64,000 nucleotides of DNA from Phlebotomus papatasi. Its lineage: Eukaryota > Arthropoda > Insecta > Diptera > Psychodidae. The notes under the pieces were generated by a model that was given only the letters and a program-made list of their open reading frames with translations, was not told the DNA's origin and did not search any database. The stretch's first letter is position 1. Each line of letters begins with the position of its first letter. Where the stretch lies: the NCBI RefSeq assembly GCF_024763615.1, contig NC_077224.1, positions 75,960,712-76,024,711 of the forward strand. Direction: 5' to 3'. Both the position numbers and the translations under genes were made by a program. Positions 36,201 to 46,440 of the stretch are shown in pieces.

Positions 36201-37942
36201 TAAAAGATTAAAATTGCTTTTTTTGAAAATGATCAATATTTAAATGTTTAACCTTAAGGCTAACGTGCTTATAGACGTTTTATGTGAGGGTTTGAGAACT
36301 GTGGGTCTTCCGGCGGGTTTCACAGCAGTTCTTTATGGACTGTTAAATTATAGAGAAATATCGCTGGTCCTTGATTCTAAAGTGGTCACGAAGAGAGTTG
36401 GTCGTATGGGTTTGCCTCAGGGATCTGCACTGTCTCCTATTTTGTATAATATATATGTTAGGGCAGTGGAGACGGCGATTCCTCCAGACTGCTTTATTCT
36501 GCAGTACGCGGATGACATTGTAGTCGGTGTCGAGAGCCTTTATGATAGATATATAGAGGACAAACTGAATATTGTCTGTGATAGCCTAGTTGTGGTGTTT
36601 AGAGGTTTAGGCCTGAGAATTTCATCCGAGAAATCGGAAGTACTTATTTTTTCAAGGAGACACAGGGATCCTGTAGTAAATGTTTTTGTTGAAGGCAATT
36701 CCATTTCACAGTGTAATTCATTTAGATACCTGGGTGTGTTTTTTGACAGGAAGTGTTTATGGGGGGGACACTGTCGGGATGTCGTGAAAAGATGTGATCT
36801 GAGGATTAATTTTCTGAGAGCGATTGCTGGTACGTCTTGGGGTGCCCATCCACATTTAATGTTAATTCTCTTTAAAACCACTATAATGCCGGTTTTAGAG
36901 TATGGGTGTTTTGCATTCAGCGGAGCTGCTAGGACACATATATTAAAGCTCAAAAGAGTTCAATGGCGAGCTCTGAGAGTTTGTTTAAGTTTAATGCCTA
37001 GTACGCATACTGGTTCAGTCGAAGTCCTCGCTGGTGTTCTGCCCTTAGAATTAAGGTTTGACTACATAATGGAACGGTTTCTTAATCGTGCACTAAGAAT
37101 TCAGGAGCAGTTGTTAAGGGACGTGCTTAGAATCGAGGACCGTCTCCCCAGTAGTAGGGTGGTTATGGCTATGGCTAGGCTGCAAAACTATGGTTTCTCT
37201 TCTCAGTCCGAAGTGGGTGCAATATATGAGAAGATACATGATCGGGCATTGTGTACATGGCAGGAAGTCTGGGACTCTGGGGAGTTGGGCAGGTACTGTC
37301 ACTCTATACTGCCTAGAGTGTCTTTAAATGCGTGGTTCAAGGGTACAGCGCGGTTTACCAGATCTGAGATCAGTGTATCATGCAGAATAGCAAGTAACCA
37401 TACTAGAGTTAACGCTCATTTATATAGAATTAACATCAGTAGTACTCCTTTATGTAATTCGTGTAATACGTACATGGACGTGGATCATATTTTATTCTAT
37501 TGCCCTCAGATAGCAAGTAAGTAGACAAAATTTAATTAGTGCGTGCCATGGTATGAAATGTGTAAGAGACGTGTTGGCAACTGCTTTTGAAAACCACGAC
37601 AAGAGAATGCCCAGAGCTGTTGCTAAATTCGTTAAAAATTGTAATATTCTTATTTAATGTTTGCCCGAGGCTCTGTACCGTTGAGGTGGTTGAGGGGTTA
37701 TGTGCCGGGAGGCAGTCTTATGCGCCGCGGGATACCTTATGTTTCTTAATAGGTCGTTCGGCTTGGATTTCCGCGTTGGGAGGGTCTCTCGCCTCTCTCA
37801 ACCTCCACATGTGAAACGCGGGCATTCAATGACCGGGCGGGGTATGTCTCGGCGGGATTCGTCTTCAGGTGCGTGACCTGGTACTGCTTCGACGATTCAA
37901 AGTCTCGGAAGAACACATGCATTGTTTTATTTATTTGCTTTT

Positions 37943-37989
<47 letters not shown>

Positions 37990-38124
37990 TTCATATATTT
38001 ATTTATTTATTATTTATACCATGCATGTGTTTTTGGTCATAATGTCTAAGTGCACAATGATGGAAATGTCCCTGTCCTAGATAAGCTCTATGAGCTTGGG
38101 ACCTGGGGGTGGAGGTGGGAAAAG

Positions 38125-38158
<34 letters not shown>

Positions 38159-41100
38159 AAGGCTAAGGACAACTTAAAGAAGCTTAACATTTCCAAGTGT
38201 GAAGTTTAGCTATAATAGCTTAAAAGCTTAAAGAAATTTGATATAATAAATAAAGATTCTTATTAGAGAATACGAACTAGCTTTTAACCCTTTAAGGACG
38301 AGAGGATCAAAAATGGAGTATCTTGAAAAATCACATTTTCTGACTTTTTAGAACACAGTATAGCTTCAGAAGGTCGTAGGAAAAATTTCATTTTTGGGTC
38401 ACCGGTGACCCAATCGTCCTTAAAGGGTTAAAGCCTATATTAAACACGAAAATTGAATTTCACATATCATTGTTAAAGAATTTTAAAAAAAAATTAACCC
38501 TTTAAAAACGAGTATCTAAAGTTAGGAACAGAAAAATTACCTTTTCTTACTTTTTGAAGCAAAACATTATTCTAGAAGGCCATAGGACTTATTTTTTAAG
38601 GACACCGATGTTCCACTGTTCAATCGTTTTTAAAGGGTTAAACAATTTGCAATTTAACATTAAAAGTGTACAAATCGCAAATAGTGAGCCGAGCATCCAT
38701 GCGCTTAAAACCTAAAAATCACCTTTGCTCTGCTCTAAAGAAGTTTATTATTATTCTTTATTAAATCTTTCAATTGTATGTACCTTTATTTTTGTTTCCA
38801 GAGAAAATATTTCAATTGGATTTTAAAAGGTAATTGAGACATTCAGTAAGTTGAAAGGAACACTTATTGACACTTTAAGAGCTCGCTTCAGGACCTATTG
38901 ACACCCTACTCTGTACCATTTGGAATACGAAATTTGAACAGTTCTCCTTATCGAAAAACGTAGAATAATGAAAAAACGCCGTATTGCTTCCATTTTATTA
39001 GATACAATTAATAAATTTCATCATTTTGACAAAAGTGTCAATAAAGGTTCCCTGTCGAAGAGGTGTTCTTTCGATCCTAGGTCAAATAAGTAGAGTCTTG
39101 CTTTATGAAGAAAATGTCCTGGGATCATATCCCCTTTAGATCACCAGAAATTATTTTGGCGCTAAAGCTTTTCGAATGGAAGAAAAAAAATAATCCATGT
39201 CCTGAAATATCGCTTTCAAAGACTGTTTTCTTTATGGAAAGTTGTGCCATAATAATAATTATTATTATTATTACTAATAGTAATATTTGAACCATACTTT
39301 GACTTTGACACCGTACTTTCGTAAGCTTTTCTTTGCTTCTAGAACTTAAGGGTGGTCTTTACCGATCCAATCTACCATGTCTGATCGGTGAGAACCGTGA
39401 GAACCATTCTTAAACATTAGAATTAAAGAAGAGTTTACGAACGAAGGTCAAAGTCACTTGCAGGAGACAAAGTCGCCCGTACTTACGGTACTTTTAGTTC
39501 GTTAACGAGTTATAGGTTTTAATGATTTTTTTTTTATAATCTGTTAACGGATATTCTCGTTATTGGTTCTTTACAATATTGACAAGAATAATTTAAATGT
39601 TTTTTTCATCACAAGGGAAGAAGTATATTTTTTATGGATGGACTACTCCTCTGACTCCTCTTTAATCTCTTCTAAAGACAATCAGATGCTTTCTTAAAGC
39701 TTCAATTAGGATAAAGCTTATCCTAAAGAATTTTGAGCTAGTAAAATTTATTAGTAAAACATCAGCTCAACTAAAACACACTGAGAAGTTGGGATCAAGG
39801 ATTAAAGATTTTTTGCATACATTTTTTATTGCCAAATTTTGCTATATAAATATTTCAAGCGAGATATGATTCAAATTTCTTTAAAGGCTATAAAATTTAT
39901 TTTTCTAAAAATTTCAGATGTGTAAAATTTTATTAAATTTATAATCCCTGTGAAAAGATTAGGTATTAAAAAATAGAAAAAGTGTATGATTGTAACAAAA
40001 CAAGGGTTCAGCGATATAATAAAAATCCTACAAGTTGCCAGTAAATTATAAATGCGAATTGCTAATTTCCAAGATTGTGGCAATATTTAACAATTTATTT
40101 TCTTAATTTCTCAGTCAGGGTGAAGTGCAATATTTGCCATTCTCTAGACAACAGTGGTCGGATATAAGAATCCAAAGGCAAAATATTGATTTGATATAAT
40201 ATTTTACCCTCATAAAGTCAATTTGCGATGAATCCTTGAGAACGTAACATCGTTTATATTGATCTTTGTTTCACAAGGAAGATTTTTCTTTATATAACAT
40301 TTACCGATACATCCGGGACGGTTCATATTTCACCTGACTCGTTGGGAGAGAAGAAACCTGTTTGCTGTGCCAAACTCTAACAATTTCCACAGATAAAATT
40401 TATTATTAATTGCTAAATATGCAACCGTCGCGAGTCAACACAGTAAAACACTTCCATTATAGTCAAAATTATTGGTAAAGAGTATCAATAATTTTGAAAA
40501 TCAACGCATCTTTAATGCAGGTCACCTTACTTGGAGCCATATCGTTTAAATTTGGATTCCCATTAAAGAATATAAAATGTGATCAATGAATGGACGAGAG
40601 AATGAATGAATGAGCTGCTAAATTATTGCTTCCCGATGACTATCGCGGGAACCACAAAACAGGACAAAAAATCTCCGCGCATTTTTGGTGCTACTAGAGT
40701 TCAAGTGGTTATCACTGGACTACGTGACAAATAAACAATCTCTTAGGGAAATACTGTTTTCCCATGTGAAACTTGTTTTGAAAAAGACATTTGAAAAATA
40801 ACATTTCTGCAACAAGTTGTAAGAGCAAGCAATTGTGTTAAAACAGATCCACGCAAGATATGTTACTGCAATTTTTATTTTTTATTGTCTCAATTTTTTT
40901 CTTTCTAATTGGTTAATTATATCTCTTATTTTCATCCTTCGAAATATTAAATGCATCATCTTCTAAATGTTTTAGATCAGGAATATTTCTTAAAATCAAA
41001 CTAAGGGAATCGTTAAAATTATTGACACTGAAGATCGGATCGTGACCCCAGATAAGTGATTTTTTCACGTACATTCTCTAATTTAGACCAACTATTTTAT

Positions 41101-43537
41101 GCAAAATATATTACATAGGACTAATGGATGCAAAAGATAATTTATAAATAGCGAAAAATACTTAACCAGTTAATAAAAAAAATTACAAATATAAAAACGA
41201 TTTTGGTCAATAAAAATCAATTTTGACTAGTAAAAAGAGTAAAAATATCAATTGTTACAAGTAATAAAATTAAATCCGTAAAAATATTATTCTAAGAGAA
41301 AACAAAATACACTTTATCTGATGATTTTGCTGTTCCCAAGGCTCTAAATTTACCAATACAATACAATGAATAAATTAAATTTTCTACTGACCAAAATTTA
41401 TATTTTACTGATCAAAATTATGTTGTTTAATTCCAGAGCACCTTTTAGATGACCAAGATTTCATAAAATTAAAATTCATATTTATTTCTTTCCCAAAAAT
41501 ATTGCATATGTTTATCCAGTTCTTTCACGCTCTTCTTTTCTTTTATGCATCACATCAAATTAAATTTAGTTTAGTGCAATTTTATGTGCGTATCAGTTGC
41601 GATAAAAAAAGTTTGAGAATTAATATGAATTTTGATTTTATGCAATTATTTCTTGATCTAAAAGGTATGCTGAGCAAAATTGACATTTTACTTGTCAAGT
41701 TTGTTTTTTTATCGGACTAGAATTGATATTAAATTAAAAAAAAAAGATTTTGAAAAAAGAAACAAGTTTGGTCATTCTTTTTTACTGCCCAAAATCGATT
41801 TTTTTTACTTACCAAATTTGAATTTTTTGCTAAGAAAATTTGATAATTTTTCTGCCTACATTAACTTTCAACTGTTCGTTTTTAATATGAATTTGTATTA
41901 ACCAAATTTACAATTTCAATAACTTAAACTATTTTTAACTGATAAACTTTTCATATCTACTTATCAAACATAGATTTTAATGGCTCCGGTACACTTTTTA
42001 GGTAAGGAAAAATTCATGAAATCGAAATTCGAATCTCTGCCTTGGTCACATTCCTTGCATATGTCTATCTCGTTCTTGCGCACTCTTCTTCTTCTGCTAA
42101 ACATCACTCTAAATTCAATTTAGCCCAATCGAATTTTGAGTGCGAAAGAACGAGATGGACATACATAAAGCGTGTGAGAAGGGAAGGGATGTGAATTTTG
42201 ATTTCATGAAATTTTCCTGATCTAAAAGGTGTGCCGGAGCCATAATGACCAAAATTTGCTTGTTTAATGATCATCTTTGAATTACTTAATGACCTTTTTT
42301 AAATTTATAAAAAAAAGTCTAAAACCCGTGATTTTTTTTTCAGAACAACTTTAATAAGAGACAGTAAATTTCAAATTGTAATTCTCATTAAAAAAATATT
42401 TATTTCAAAATAAATTGAAATAGTAATAAATGTAGTTTTCTTTAGTTAAAGTGATATAGGGGGATATGCACAGTAACCAGTTGATTTATTAATTCGTTAA
42501 TAAATAAGAAAACCTATTCACAGTAACCAGCTTACTTTTTTATAAATAAATTACTTATTAAAATGGCCGTTGAAAGCTTAAATTCAAATTAATAAGTGTT
42601 CCTATGCACAGTACTTAACATTTTATTAACTAATAATTTTTTTTATTTATAAACATGCTCCTCGAGAGGAGCTTTTTAGACTTATTATCGTCAAACTAAG
42701 AAGAAAAAACATTAGGAATTGATACATTTTACGAAGGAAATTACGATTTATGTGGTCTTATAGAGATTTACCAGGTGATCACCTTAAAATCAAAGTAAAA
42801 CATTTTTGATGAGAAGCTTCCAAAATCTTTTTTTTAAAATCAATTGAAAATAACCTGGGACTGTGAGGAAAAGGAGGGAATGACAATTAATTTTACATAT
42901 TCCAAAGAGGTTTTAATTTTAACAGTAACAGTAACTCCTCTCGAGGAGCATGTTTATAAATAAAAAATTTTATTAATTAATAAAATGTTAAGGACTGTGC
43001 GTAGGAATACTTATTAATTTGAAATTAAGCTTTCAACGGCCATTTTAATAAGTAACTTATTTATAAATAAGTAAGCTGGTTACTGTGCAATACACCCCAT
43101 AGTTCTATTAGGAGGAAAAAACTAAAATTGTAATTTTTAAAGATACGTAAGTTAACAAAAAGGGATTTTCAATATTATACCTTCTGGAATTCATTGAAGG
43201 GAAGCGTTTACAAATTTAATAAGAGGTACGGATTAAAACTCAGGGCACATGTATCATAGAACGAGCACTATATAACTAAATCCATTGTGTTTGAATATCC
43301 CAATTTGACTTTTATTTAAATTTCAGTGCGTTAACTTTTTTTGTACAGATCTGTATACACGTCGCGCCGTTGGAAAAATCAACAATGTGTGGGGGCTTTT
43401 GCTGCCAATTTCCGCTCATTGACTTTTTCATCTTAAAAAAAAACAGAAAACGACACACACACACAGACTAAAAGATTTGGTGATAAAAAAAGTAAATTAC
43501 CAGCGACAAGGACGGTTATTGATGCTTTCACCATCAT
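21250..43537 (-). CDS. secreted protein with nine peritrophin-A (CBM14) chitin-binding domains
   Basis: A probable structural or protective chitin-binding protein of the peritrophic matrix or cuticle. The minus-strand exons are 43537-43501, 34895-34680, 25029-24215 and 21954-21250, with GT-AG introns of 8.6, 9.65 and 2.26 kb. Phases match at every junction and the protein has 590 residues. The signal peptide runs about residues 1-20 (MMVKASITVLVAVYVIGRAS) and is split after residue 12. CBM14 domains with the six-cysteine pattern lie at about 36-87, 92-143, 161-213, 219-271, 286-339, 348-399, 407-458, 463-514 and 531-579. The first and sixth domains are cut by introns. No mucin-like Thr/Ser tract is seen. 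The start follows an in-frame TAA near 43583. Nine domains exceed the one or three of CPAP cuticle proteins, so a peritrophic matrix protein is more likely. Confidence 0.92.
21955..24214. other. intron 3 of the chitin-binding gene
   Basis: It starts with GTAAAA at 24214 and ends with CTTCAG at 21955 on the minus strand. It is AT-rich, with a small inverted-repeat element near 23935-24165. No nested gene is seen. Confidence 0.7.
23935..24165. mobile_element. small inverted-repeat element with GTAAAATTAACA words
   Basis: It begins CACTGAGAAAAATGAGGGTA after TA and ends ACATTTCACATTGTGTAGTG. Inside, AGGTGTAAAAATATATCAAC near 23991 faces ACATTTTTTAATGTTAATTT then TACACCT, making a hairpin. GTAAAATTAACAT is repeated at 24043 and 24132. 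Family unknown. Confidence 0.5.
25030..25557. other. 3' part of intron 2 of the chitin-binding gene
   Basis: Most is AT-rich. From about 25430 to 25557, and again 25922-25990, the sequence matches the reverse complement of about 55870-56050. That locus lacks the MITE that separates the two halves here. Confidence 0.55.
25558..25921. mobile_element. piggyBac-like MITE, long form (364 bp)
   Basis: It lies between TTAA (25554-25557) and TTAA (25922-25925). The ends CCCTTTAACGACGAG and CGTCCTTAAAGGG are inverted repeats. A palindromic GGACACCGGTGTTCC lies just inside the right end. The paralogous locus near 55965 has GCGACTTGAACAAATTT without the element, confirming the insertion point. CCC ends at TTAA are the piggyBac signature. 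No transposase. Confidence 0.85.
26411..27723. mobile_element. TA-flanked transposon with CACTCAGTCCCGGCATTATG ends
   Basis: The left end CACTCAGTCCCGGCATTATG and the right end GCATAATCCCGGGACTGAGTG in reverse are inverted over about 23 bp, each next to TA. The 1313-bp span includes a complete second element (26469-27566), so this copy was only about 215 bp before that insertion. A right-end relic is at 790-838. Confidence 0.75.
26469..27566. mobile_element. TA|GGGTAAAATGG transposon, nested in 26411-27723
   Basis: It starts GGGTAAAATGGTAAAAGTTG after TA and ends CAACTTGTACCACTTTACCC before TA. The subterminal AAGTTGGACA word recurs within both ends. It is 1098 bp and AT-rich inside, with no transposase frame. 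Confidence 0.8.
27726..28042. repeat. foldback of 15-bp tandem repeats
   Basis: The left arm (27737-27835) is a run of GCCAAAATCCCGAAA units. The right arm (27905-28030) is the reverse complement, GGGATTTTGGCTTTC, repeated about nine times. Between them lies a 70-bp unique spacer. It begins right where the 26411-27723 element ends. The apparent Asp-Phe-Gly-rich ORFs here are translations of the repeat. It is probably a satellite-armed foldback transposon. Confidence 0.85.
28043..30143. other. intron 2 of the chitin-binding gene, central part
   Basis: AT-rich. Short ORFs on both strands near 28400-29040 resemble nothing known. A run of about 19 T lies at 30055-30073. No gene seen. Confidence 0.5.
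30144..30521. mobile_element. TA-flanked MITE with AGGGAAGAGTACCACGGATC ends
   Basis: The left end is AGGGAAGAGTACCACGGATC after TA. The right end reads as AGGGAAGAGCACCAGCGATC in reverse complement, before TA. It is 378 bp with no ORF. Confidence 0.75.
31534..31778. mobile_element. piggyBac-like MITE interrupted by a Harbinger-like MITE
   Basis: TTAA flanks both sides (31530-31533 and 31779-31782). It starts CCCTTTAAGAACGAGAGAGT, matching the copies at 38288 and 38498. Its right end, expected as GTCCTTAAAGGG, is split after GTCTTTAA by the nested 110-bp element and resumes as AGGG. Confidence 0.75.
31662..31771. mobile_element. Harbinger-like MITE, 110 bp, nested in a piggyBac-like MITE
   Basis: It lies between TAA (31659-31661) and TAA (31772-31774). 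The ends TGGCCTCTACACACTAGAGA and TCTCTAGTGTGTAGAGGCCA are perfect inverted repeats. Removing it and one TAA restores the GTCTTTAAAGGG end of the host MITE, which proves the 3-bp duplication. A damaged relative is at 47771-47862. Confidence 0.85.
31836..32819. mobile_element. TA|GGGGAAAGTGACC transposon, 984 bp
   Basis: The left end GGGGAAAGTGACCATGCTTG follows TA. The right end CAAGCATGGTCACTTTCCCC precedes TA. Pairing is perfect over 24-26 bp. The interior shows no transposase reading frame. Confidence 0.85.
32820..34679. other. 5' part of intron 2 of the chitin-binding gene
   Basis: At 32868-32935 AGGCTTTGCGAGTTGCTCGAACTC and its surroundings (read in parts) match 53147-53206 in inverted orientation, so a short dispersed repeat is present. 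The rest is AT-rich without a recognised gene. The donor GTGAGT lies at 34679-34674 on the minus strand. Confidence 0.45.
34896..36250. other. 3' part of intron 1 of the chitin-binding gene
   Basis: AT-rich intron sequence. A damaged piggyBac-like MITE lies at about 35795-35910 (CTTTAAGGACGAG to GGAACACCGGTGTTCC and CCAATTGTCC) and has lost its CCC/TTAA ends. No gene seen. Confidence 0.5.
36264..37524 (+). pseudogene. reverse transcriptase ORF of the truncated retrotransposon
   Basis: The frame is open for about 420 codons. It starts after the first catalytic Asp motif, so the fingers and part of the palm are missing. It shows GLPQGSALSPILYNIYV, then QYADDIVVG (the catalytic YADD box), then the thumb segment FRYLGVFFD. 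A C-terminal cysteine/histidine knuckle with CNSCNTYMDVDHILFYC ends the known part. No RNase H motif is seen. The frame closes with TAG at 37522-37524, yet a protein-like tail continues in another frame to about 37658, so a small indel near 37514-37522 shifted the end. An ATG at 36244 lies in flanking DNA and is not the real start. Confidence 0.85.
37940..38018. repeat. TTTA microsatellite
   Basis: Around 18 units of ATTT/TTTA with one TTCATATA interruption, within the retrotransposon 3' UTR. Confidence 0.9.
38288..38427. mobile_element. piggyBac-like MITE, short form (140 bp)
   Basis: Flanked by TTAA (38284-38287 and 38428-38431). The ends are CCCTTTAAGGACGAGAGGAT and CAATCGTCCTTAAAGGG. The perfect palindrome GGGTCACCGGTGACCC is at 38396-38411. 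Confidence 0.88.
38498..38637. mobile_element. piggyBac-like MITE, short form, second copy
   Basis: Flanked by TTAA (38494-38497 and 38638-38641). It starts CCCTTTAAAAACGAGTATCT and ends TCGTTTTTAAAGGG. It is 66 bp from the first short copy, in the same orientation, and more diverged. Confidence 0.85.
38642..41149. other. intron 1 of the chitin-binding gene, central part
   Basis: AT-rich, with an ATT/AAT microsatellite at about 39249-39290. ORFs are short and unrecognised. No gene seen. Confidence 0.5.
41150..41980. repeat. degenerate AT-rich array with a partial MITE
   Basis: Loosely repeated units such as TTTTGGTCAATAAAAATCAATTTTGAC resemble the arrays at 10490-11295 (no unit is exact). 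At 41442-41600 a left-half copy of the TGGCTCCGG MITE is embedded (GAGCACCTTTTAGATGACCA to CATCAAATTAAATTTAG). The ORFs here are products of this low-complexity sequence. Confidence 0.45.
41981..42242. mobile_element. Harbinger-like MITE with TGGCTCCGG ends, complete
   Basis: TAA flanks both sides (41978-41980 and 42243-42245). The left end TGGCTCCGGTACACTTTTTA mirrors the right end TAAAAGGTGTGCCGGAGCCA, and pairing extends for over 100 bp. Half copies are at 9555 and 41442. Confidence 0.8.
42469..43099. mobile_element. long-armed foldback MITE with CACAGTAACCAG ends
   Basis: TA lies on both sides (42467-42468 and 43100-43101). The left end GGGGGATATGCACAGTAACC and the right end in reverse, TGGGGTGTATTGCACAGTAACC (two parts), begin arms of about 200 bp. 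The arms include AAAATGGCCGTTGAAAGC and the inner boundary TTTATAAACATGCTCCTCGA/GAGG. The left arm carries an extra duplicated CACAGTAACCAG. The 240-bp centre is unique. Confidence 0.85.
43501..43537 (-). other. first coding exon of the chitin-binding gene (signal peptide)
   Basis: It encodes 12 residues, MMVKASITVLVA, plus one base, and ends at a GTAATT donor. Splicing to 34895 completes a hydrophobic leader ending in GRAS. It is listed separately because its size and the 8.6-kb distance make it easy to miss. Confidence 0.85.
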
Positions 43538-45017
43538 AATTGCTGCAAGACCTTGACCGTTTGTTTTACTTGGAGCAACGTTTTAGGAGTGAATTGTGTG
43601 GGAGAATGGATTTTATTGCAAGTCTCTCACTGCACAGCGTCTCACGTTTTCCGAGGTAATTGAGACTTCAAATACCACAGTTATTTGTTTTCGATTCACA
43701 TCCGGAAGTTCTTAACGACGCCACAGGACCTAGTTCTTTAATATGTTTATTTTTGATTTTTAATCCAATGGCAATTTTATTTTTTTTTTTTTTGACAAAA
43801 TGCACTTTTCACATTTCACTTTGTACCAAGAAGTACTCCTTCACACAATATTTGGTGATATTTTATGAAAAATTAATGATATTTGCATAATTCAAATTAA
43901 AATAAGCAAACGCTCACAAATTCAAGGATTTAGTAAATCCGGTTAAAGAAGGTTATTCTCATTTTCGATAGATCAATTAACATCTTTTAGCTTGTGGCAG
44001 TTGATCTGCATACACTTTCAACACCACTTGTCTTATTTGAAGAGTTTTTCAGACATCACTTCTACCAAAAATTCACTTATTTATTAACTTTTTAGCTCCT
44101 TCAATCAATTTATGCAAATTCTGCAGAGAAAAAAAATTAAGAAAATCCATTGACTTCCTAATCCACTCTCAAGCACTTTCACTGATAAATCCTCTACGGG
44201 AATTTTCTATCAATGAGAAAAACTCCCTCTTATCAGTCTCAAAAAGGCAAAAAATTGAAAAAACAAACAGGAAGTTTAACTTTTGAGACACACACTCTGC
44301 GAGCTTTTGCGGAACTGTCTGGTCAGACGAACAACACACGATTGAAAGCATTCCGTGAAATCACAATGAATTTATTCACCTCGCTGTTCGCATGCGAACT
44401 TTTGGTGGGGGAAATGTTGACCAGCCACAAAATACACAAACTAATATTCGAGACGAATTATATAACTTTTAGGTGCATTCTCCCTAATCTCTGATTGCGC
44501 AAATGGTTTACTTCCGAGGAAGGCAAAAAGATCGGTCAAATTTCAGAAGTGGGAAAGAATTTTGTGATTCATTACGTTTGGCATGTCAAAAATTTGAATA
44601 AATTACTTAAGTTTTGGGATAATGGTTTTTTATGTTCCCCTTAATTCTAAAGCTAGCTCCTAACTCAAAGATTTAAGTTGGGTACTTGGTGTCAAAATTA
44701 GTAATTCTGAGTTAACGAATAATGCTGATTCATATCACTCCTTAAGAAATTACAAAGGGGCCAACTAATGTTTTACGATTTTGAGATTTTAAGTACGATT
44801 TTGAAAATTTAATAAATTTTCAGATGACATAAGTTATTAAATTTCGTTATTAAAAAAGTTTTACTCTTTTTGATTTCTTGCGCAATTTTGTTTGAAGTAA
44901 AGGGGCACAAAGGGCACAAAATAGATTTATCGCTCAAATTTTTGTGCAACAAGGGACTAACTCATGCAAATTAATTCTTTGATATTCTACTTTCAGGAAA
45001 ATGTTCGCATCATTTGC
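43538..45017. other. upstream region of the chitin-binding gene
   Basis: The promoter of the minus-strand gene should lie here. TATATAA occurs on the minus strand near 44458-44466, but no link to the start was established. No other gene or repeat is recognised. Confidence 0.35.
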
Positions 45018-45357
45018 AGTAGAACCCCGCTATAGGCCATCGCTCTATAGTTCACAATTTATCTACCGTCAATCAATTTCAAAACACGATTTTAAGTTAG
45101 ATTATGTTTTTTAATACGCGACATGCAATGTTGTCATAATTATTTTAATATTTATGGCAAACTTAATTGAGTAGTTGTGATAATTGTGATCCATAATAAA
45201 TAGAGCGAGGACACGTAGCACAATCGCAAAGAAAGTAGAAGCCGTCGAGAAATTTCAATACTAAAAATCGTTGATAATTAAAAAAAAATGACATGAACTA
45301 GTGCGACACAAGTGTCAAATCTGGAACCAAACATGGACTATAGCGAGGCTCTACTGT
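45018..45357. mobile_element. pogo-like MITE, complete copy
   Basis: The ends CAGTAGAACCCCGCTATAG and CTATAGCGAGGCTCTACTG are inverted with one mismatch, and TA follows the right end. It aligns with 1-305 across its length. No coding frame is intact. Confidence 0.75.
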
Positions 45358-45929
45358 AGAATAACAGGAGATAACTCATAAAAAAAAACTATTTTGAAAG
45401 ATAAAAATATGTAGGTTTTATATTAATGCTCATACAAATAAAAAAGAAAAAAAAATGTTTTTGTTCAGTCACTGAATTGAAATAATTATTTAGACAAAGT
45501 TGGATCTTTCATGCTGTCTCCTGAAAAATGTCTGAAAATGAATTGGCTCCTTACAAAATTTCCAAAAAGCGACCATTCTTTCTTCAAATTTTTCTATATT
45601 CTGTTTAAAGATCATTCTAATGATTTTTAAAATTAAGGAAAATATTAAGATATTTGACATTTCCTTTCCAGCTTCTTTATTGATAAATTTGAATATTTTA
45701 ATTTATTACACCTAAAATAATTTAACACTCCAAAATTTTTATTTACCGAAGAACACAAATAAGCCTTTATAAAGACCTATTAAAAGACTTAACTATAGTC
45801 TTATATCTGTCAGAAAATGCATCGCAATTTACACGAATCCTAATCTTCAGAATGCCCTGCCATTCAAGACCAAGGACTGTCTTCAACTTATCGACACCTC
45901 GCTACTTTTTAGTCCTATTCTTAACCAAT

Positions 45930-46440
45930 AAAATGCCTGTTTTGTAGAAGTCAAACGGTTTTGCATCCGGGAACCGCTGAGGTAATTGTGCTCCAAAATC
46001 CGAAAAACAAAAGGCTGTTTTTTAGCCAATCTTTTTTGGCGCATGATTTCTGCGATGATTTCGAGTCTTGTACGAACTTCCAGTATCTTTTACCGAAATT
46101 TTTGTTTGCCCAGGGCTTCAGAGGTCTTTCTGGGATAATTTCCATGTACACATTGGTATTCATATTGACTCTGCAACACAAAAGACCCTATGGAAATCGA
46201 TAATTTGCCATCACAGAAGCCCAGGCCTTCAAATACGGTGGTCTTTGACTTTCAGTGGTCATTCGAATGTCCAAATTATCGTAAGATTTTCCCTTCAGGT
46301 ATAGAAATAATCACTTTGTTTGCTGACCAAAGAGAAATTTTTTTTCATAAAAAAGACGATATCCTGCAACTGGTAACTGTGCAAGCCAAGTTACTTCTTC
46401 GGTCTATCGAGCATAACTTTTTTTTTGAGGATCGATAAGG
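45930..46440 (-). pseudogene. mariner/IS630-type transposase remnant
   Basis: On the minus strand an interrupted reading gives NVYMEIIPERPLKPWANK, then a D-rich stretch, and SQKSCAKKDWLKN, then a degraded WP..PD.NP-like block with FDFY. This is the order of the catalytic region of mariner-type transposases: the VYxxxLxxxLxPW box, the DxAPxH region and the WPxxSPDxNPxD box. At least two frameshifts and stops separate the blocks. Weak similarity may continue upstream to about 46900. No inverted ends were found. Confidence 0.6.

Larger units (their letters stand above)
36264..38153 (+). mobile_element. 5'-truncated non-LTR retrotransposon with poly(A) tail
   Basis: The 13-bp duplication ACCTTAAGGCTAA lies at 36251-36263 and 38154-38166. 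The 3' end is about 30 A residues (38125-38154), preceded by a GC-richer 3' UTR with a long TTTA microsatellite (37940-38018). The 5' end begins inside the reverse transcriptase, so this is a dead-on-arrival copy made by target-primed reverse transcription. It sits in intron 1 of the minus-strand chitin-binding gene, antisense to it. Confidence 0.93.

Noticed and set aside
36244..36246. ATG as start of the retrotransposon ORF
   Set aside because: It lies in flanking DNA before and within the target-site duplication; the element itself begins at about 36264 inside the reverse transcriptase.
36540..36953. 137-codon minus-strand ORF
   Set aside because: It is the antisense of the retrotransposon reverse transcriptase.
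45961..46438. Overlapping plus-strand ORFs of about 80 codons
   Set aside because: They are antisense shadows of the mariner transposase remnant.
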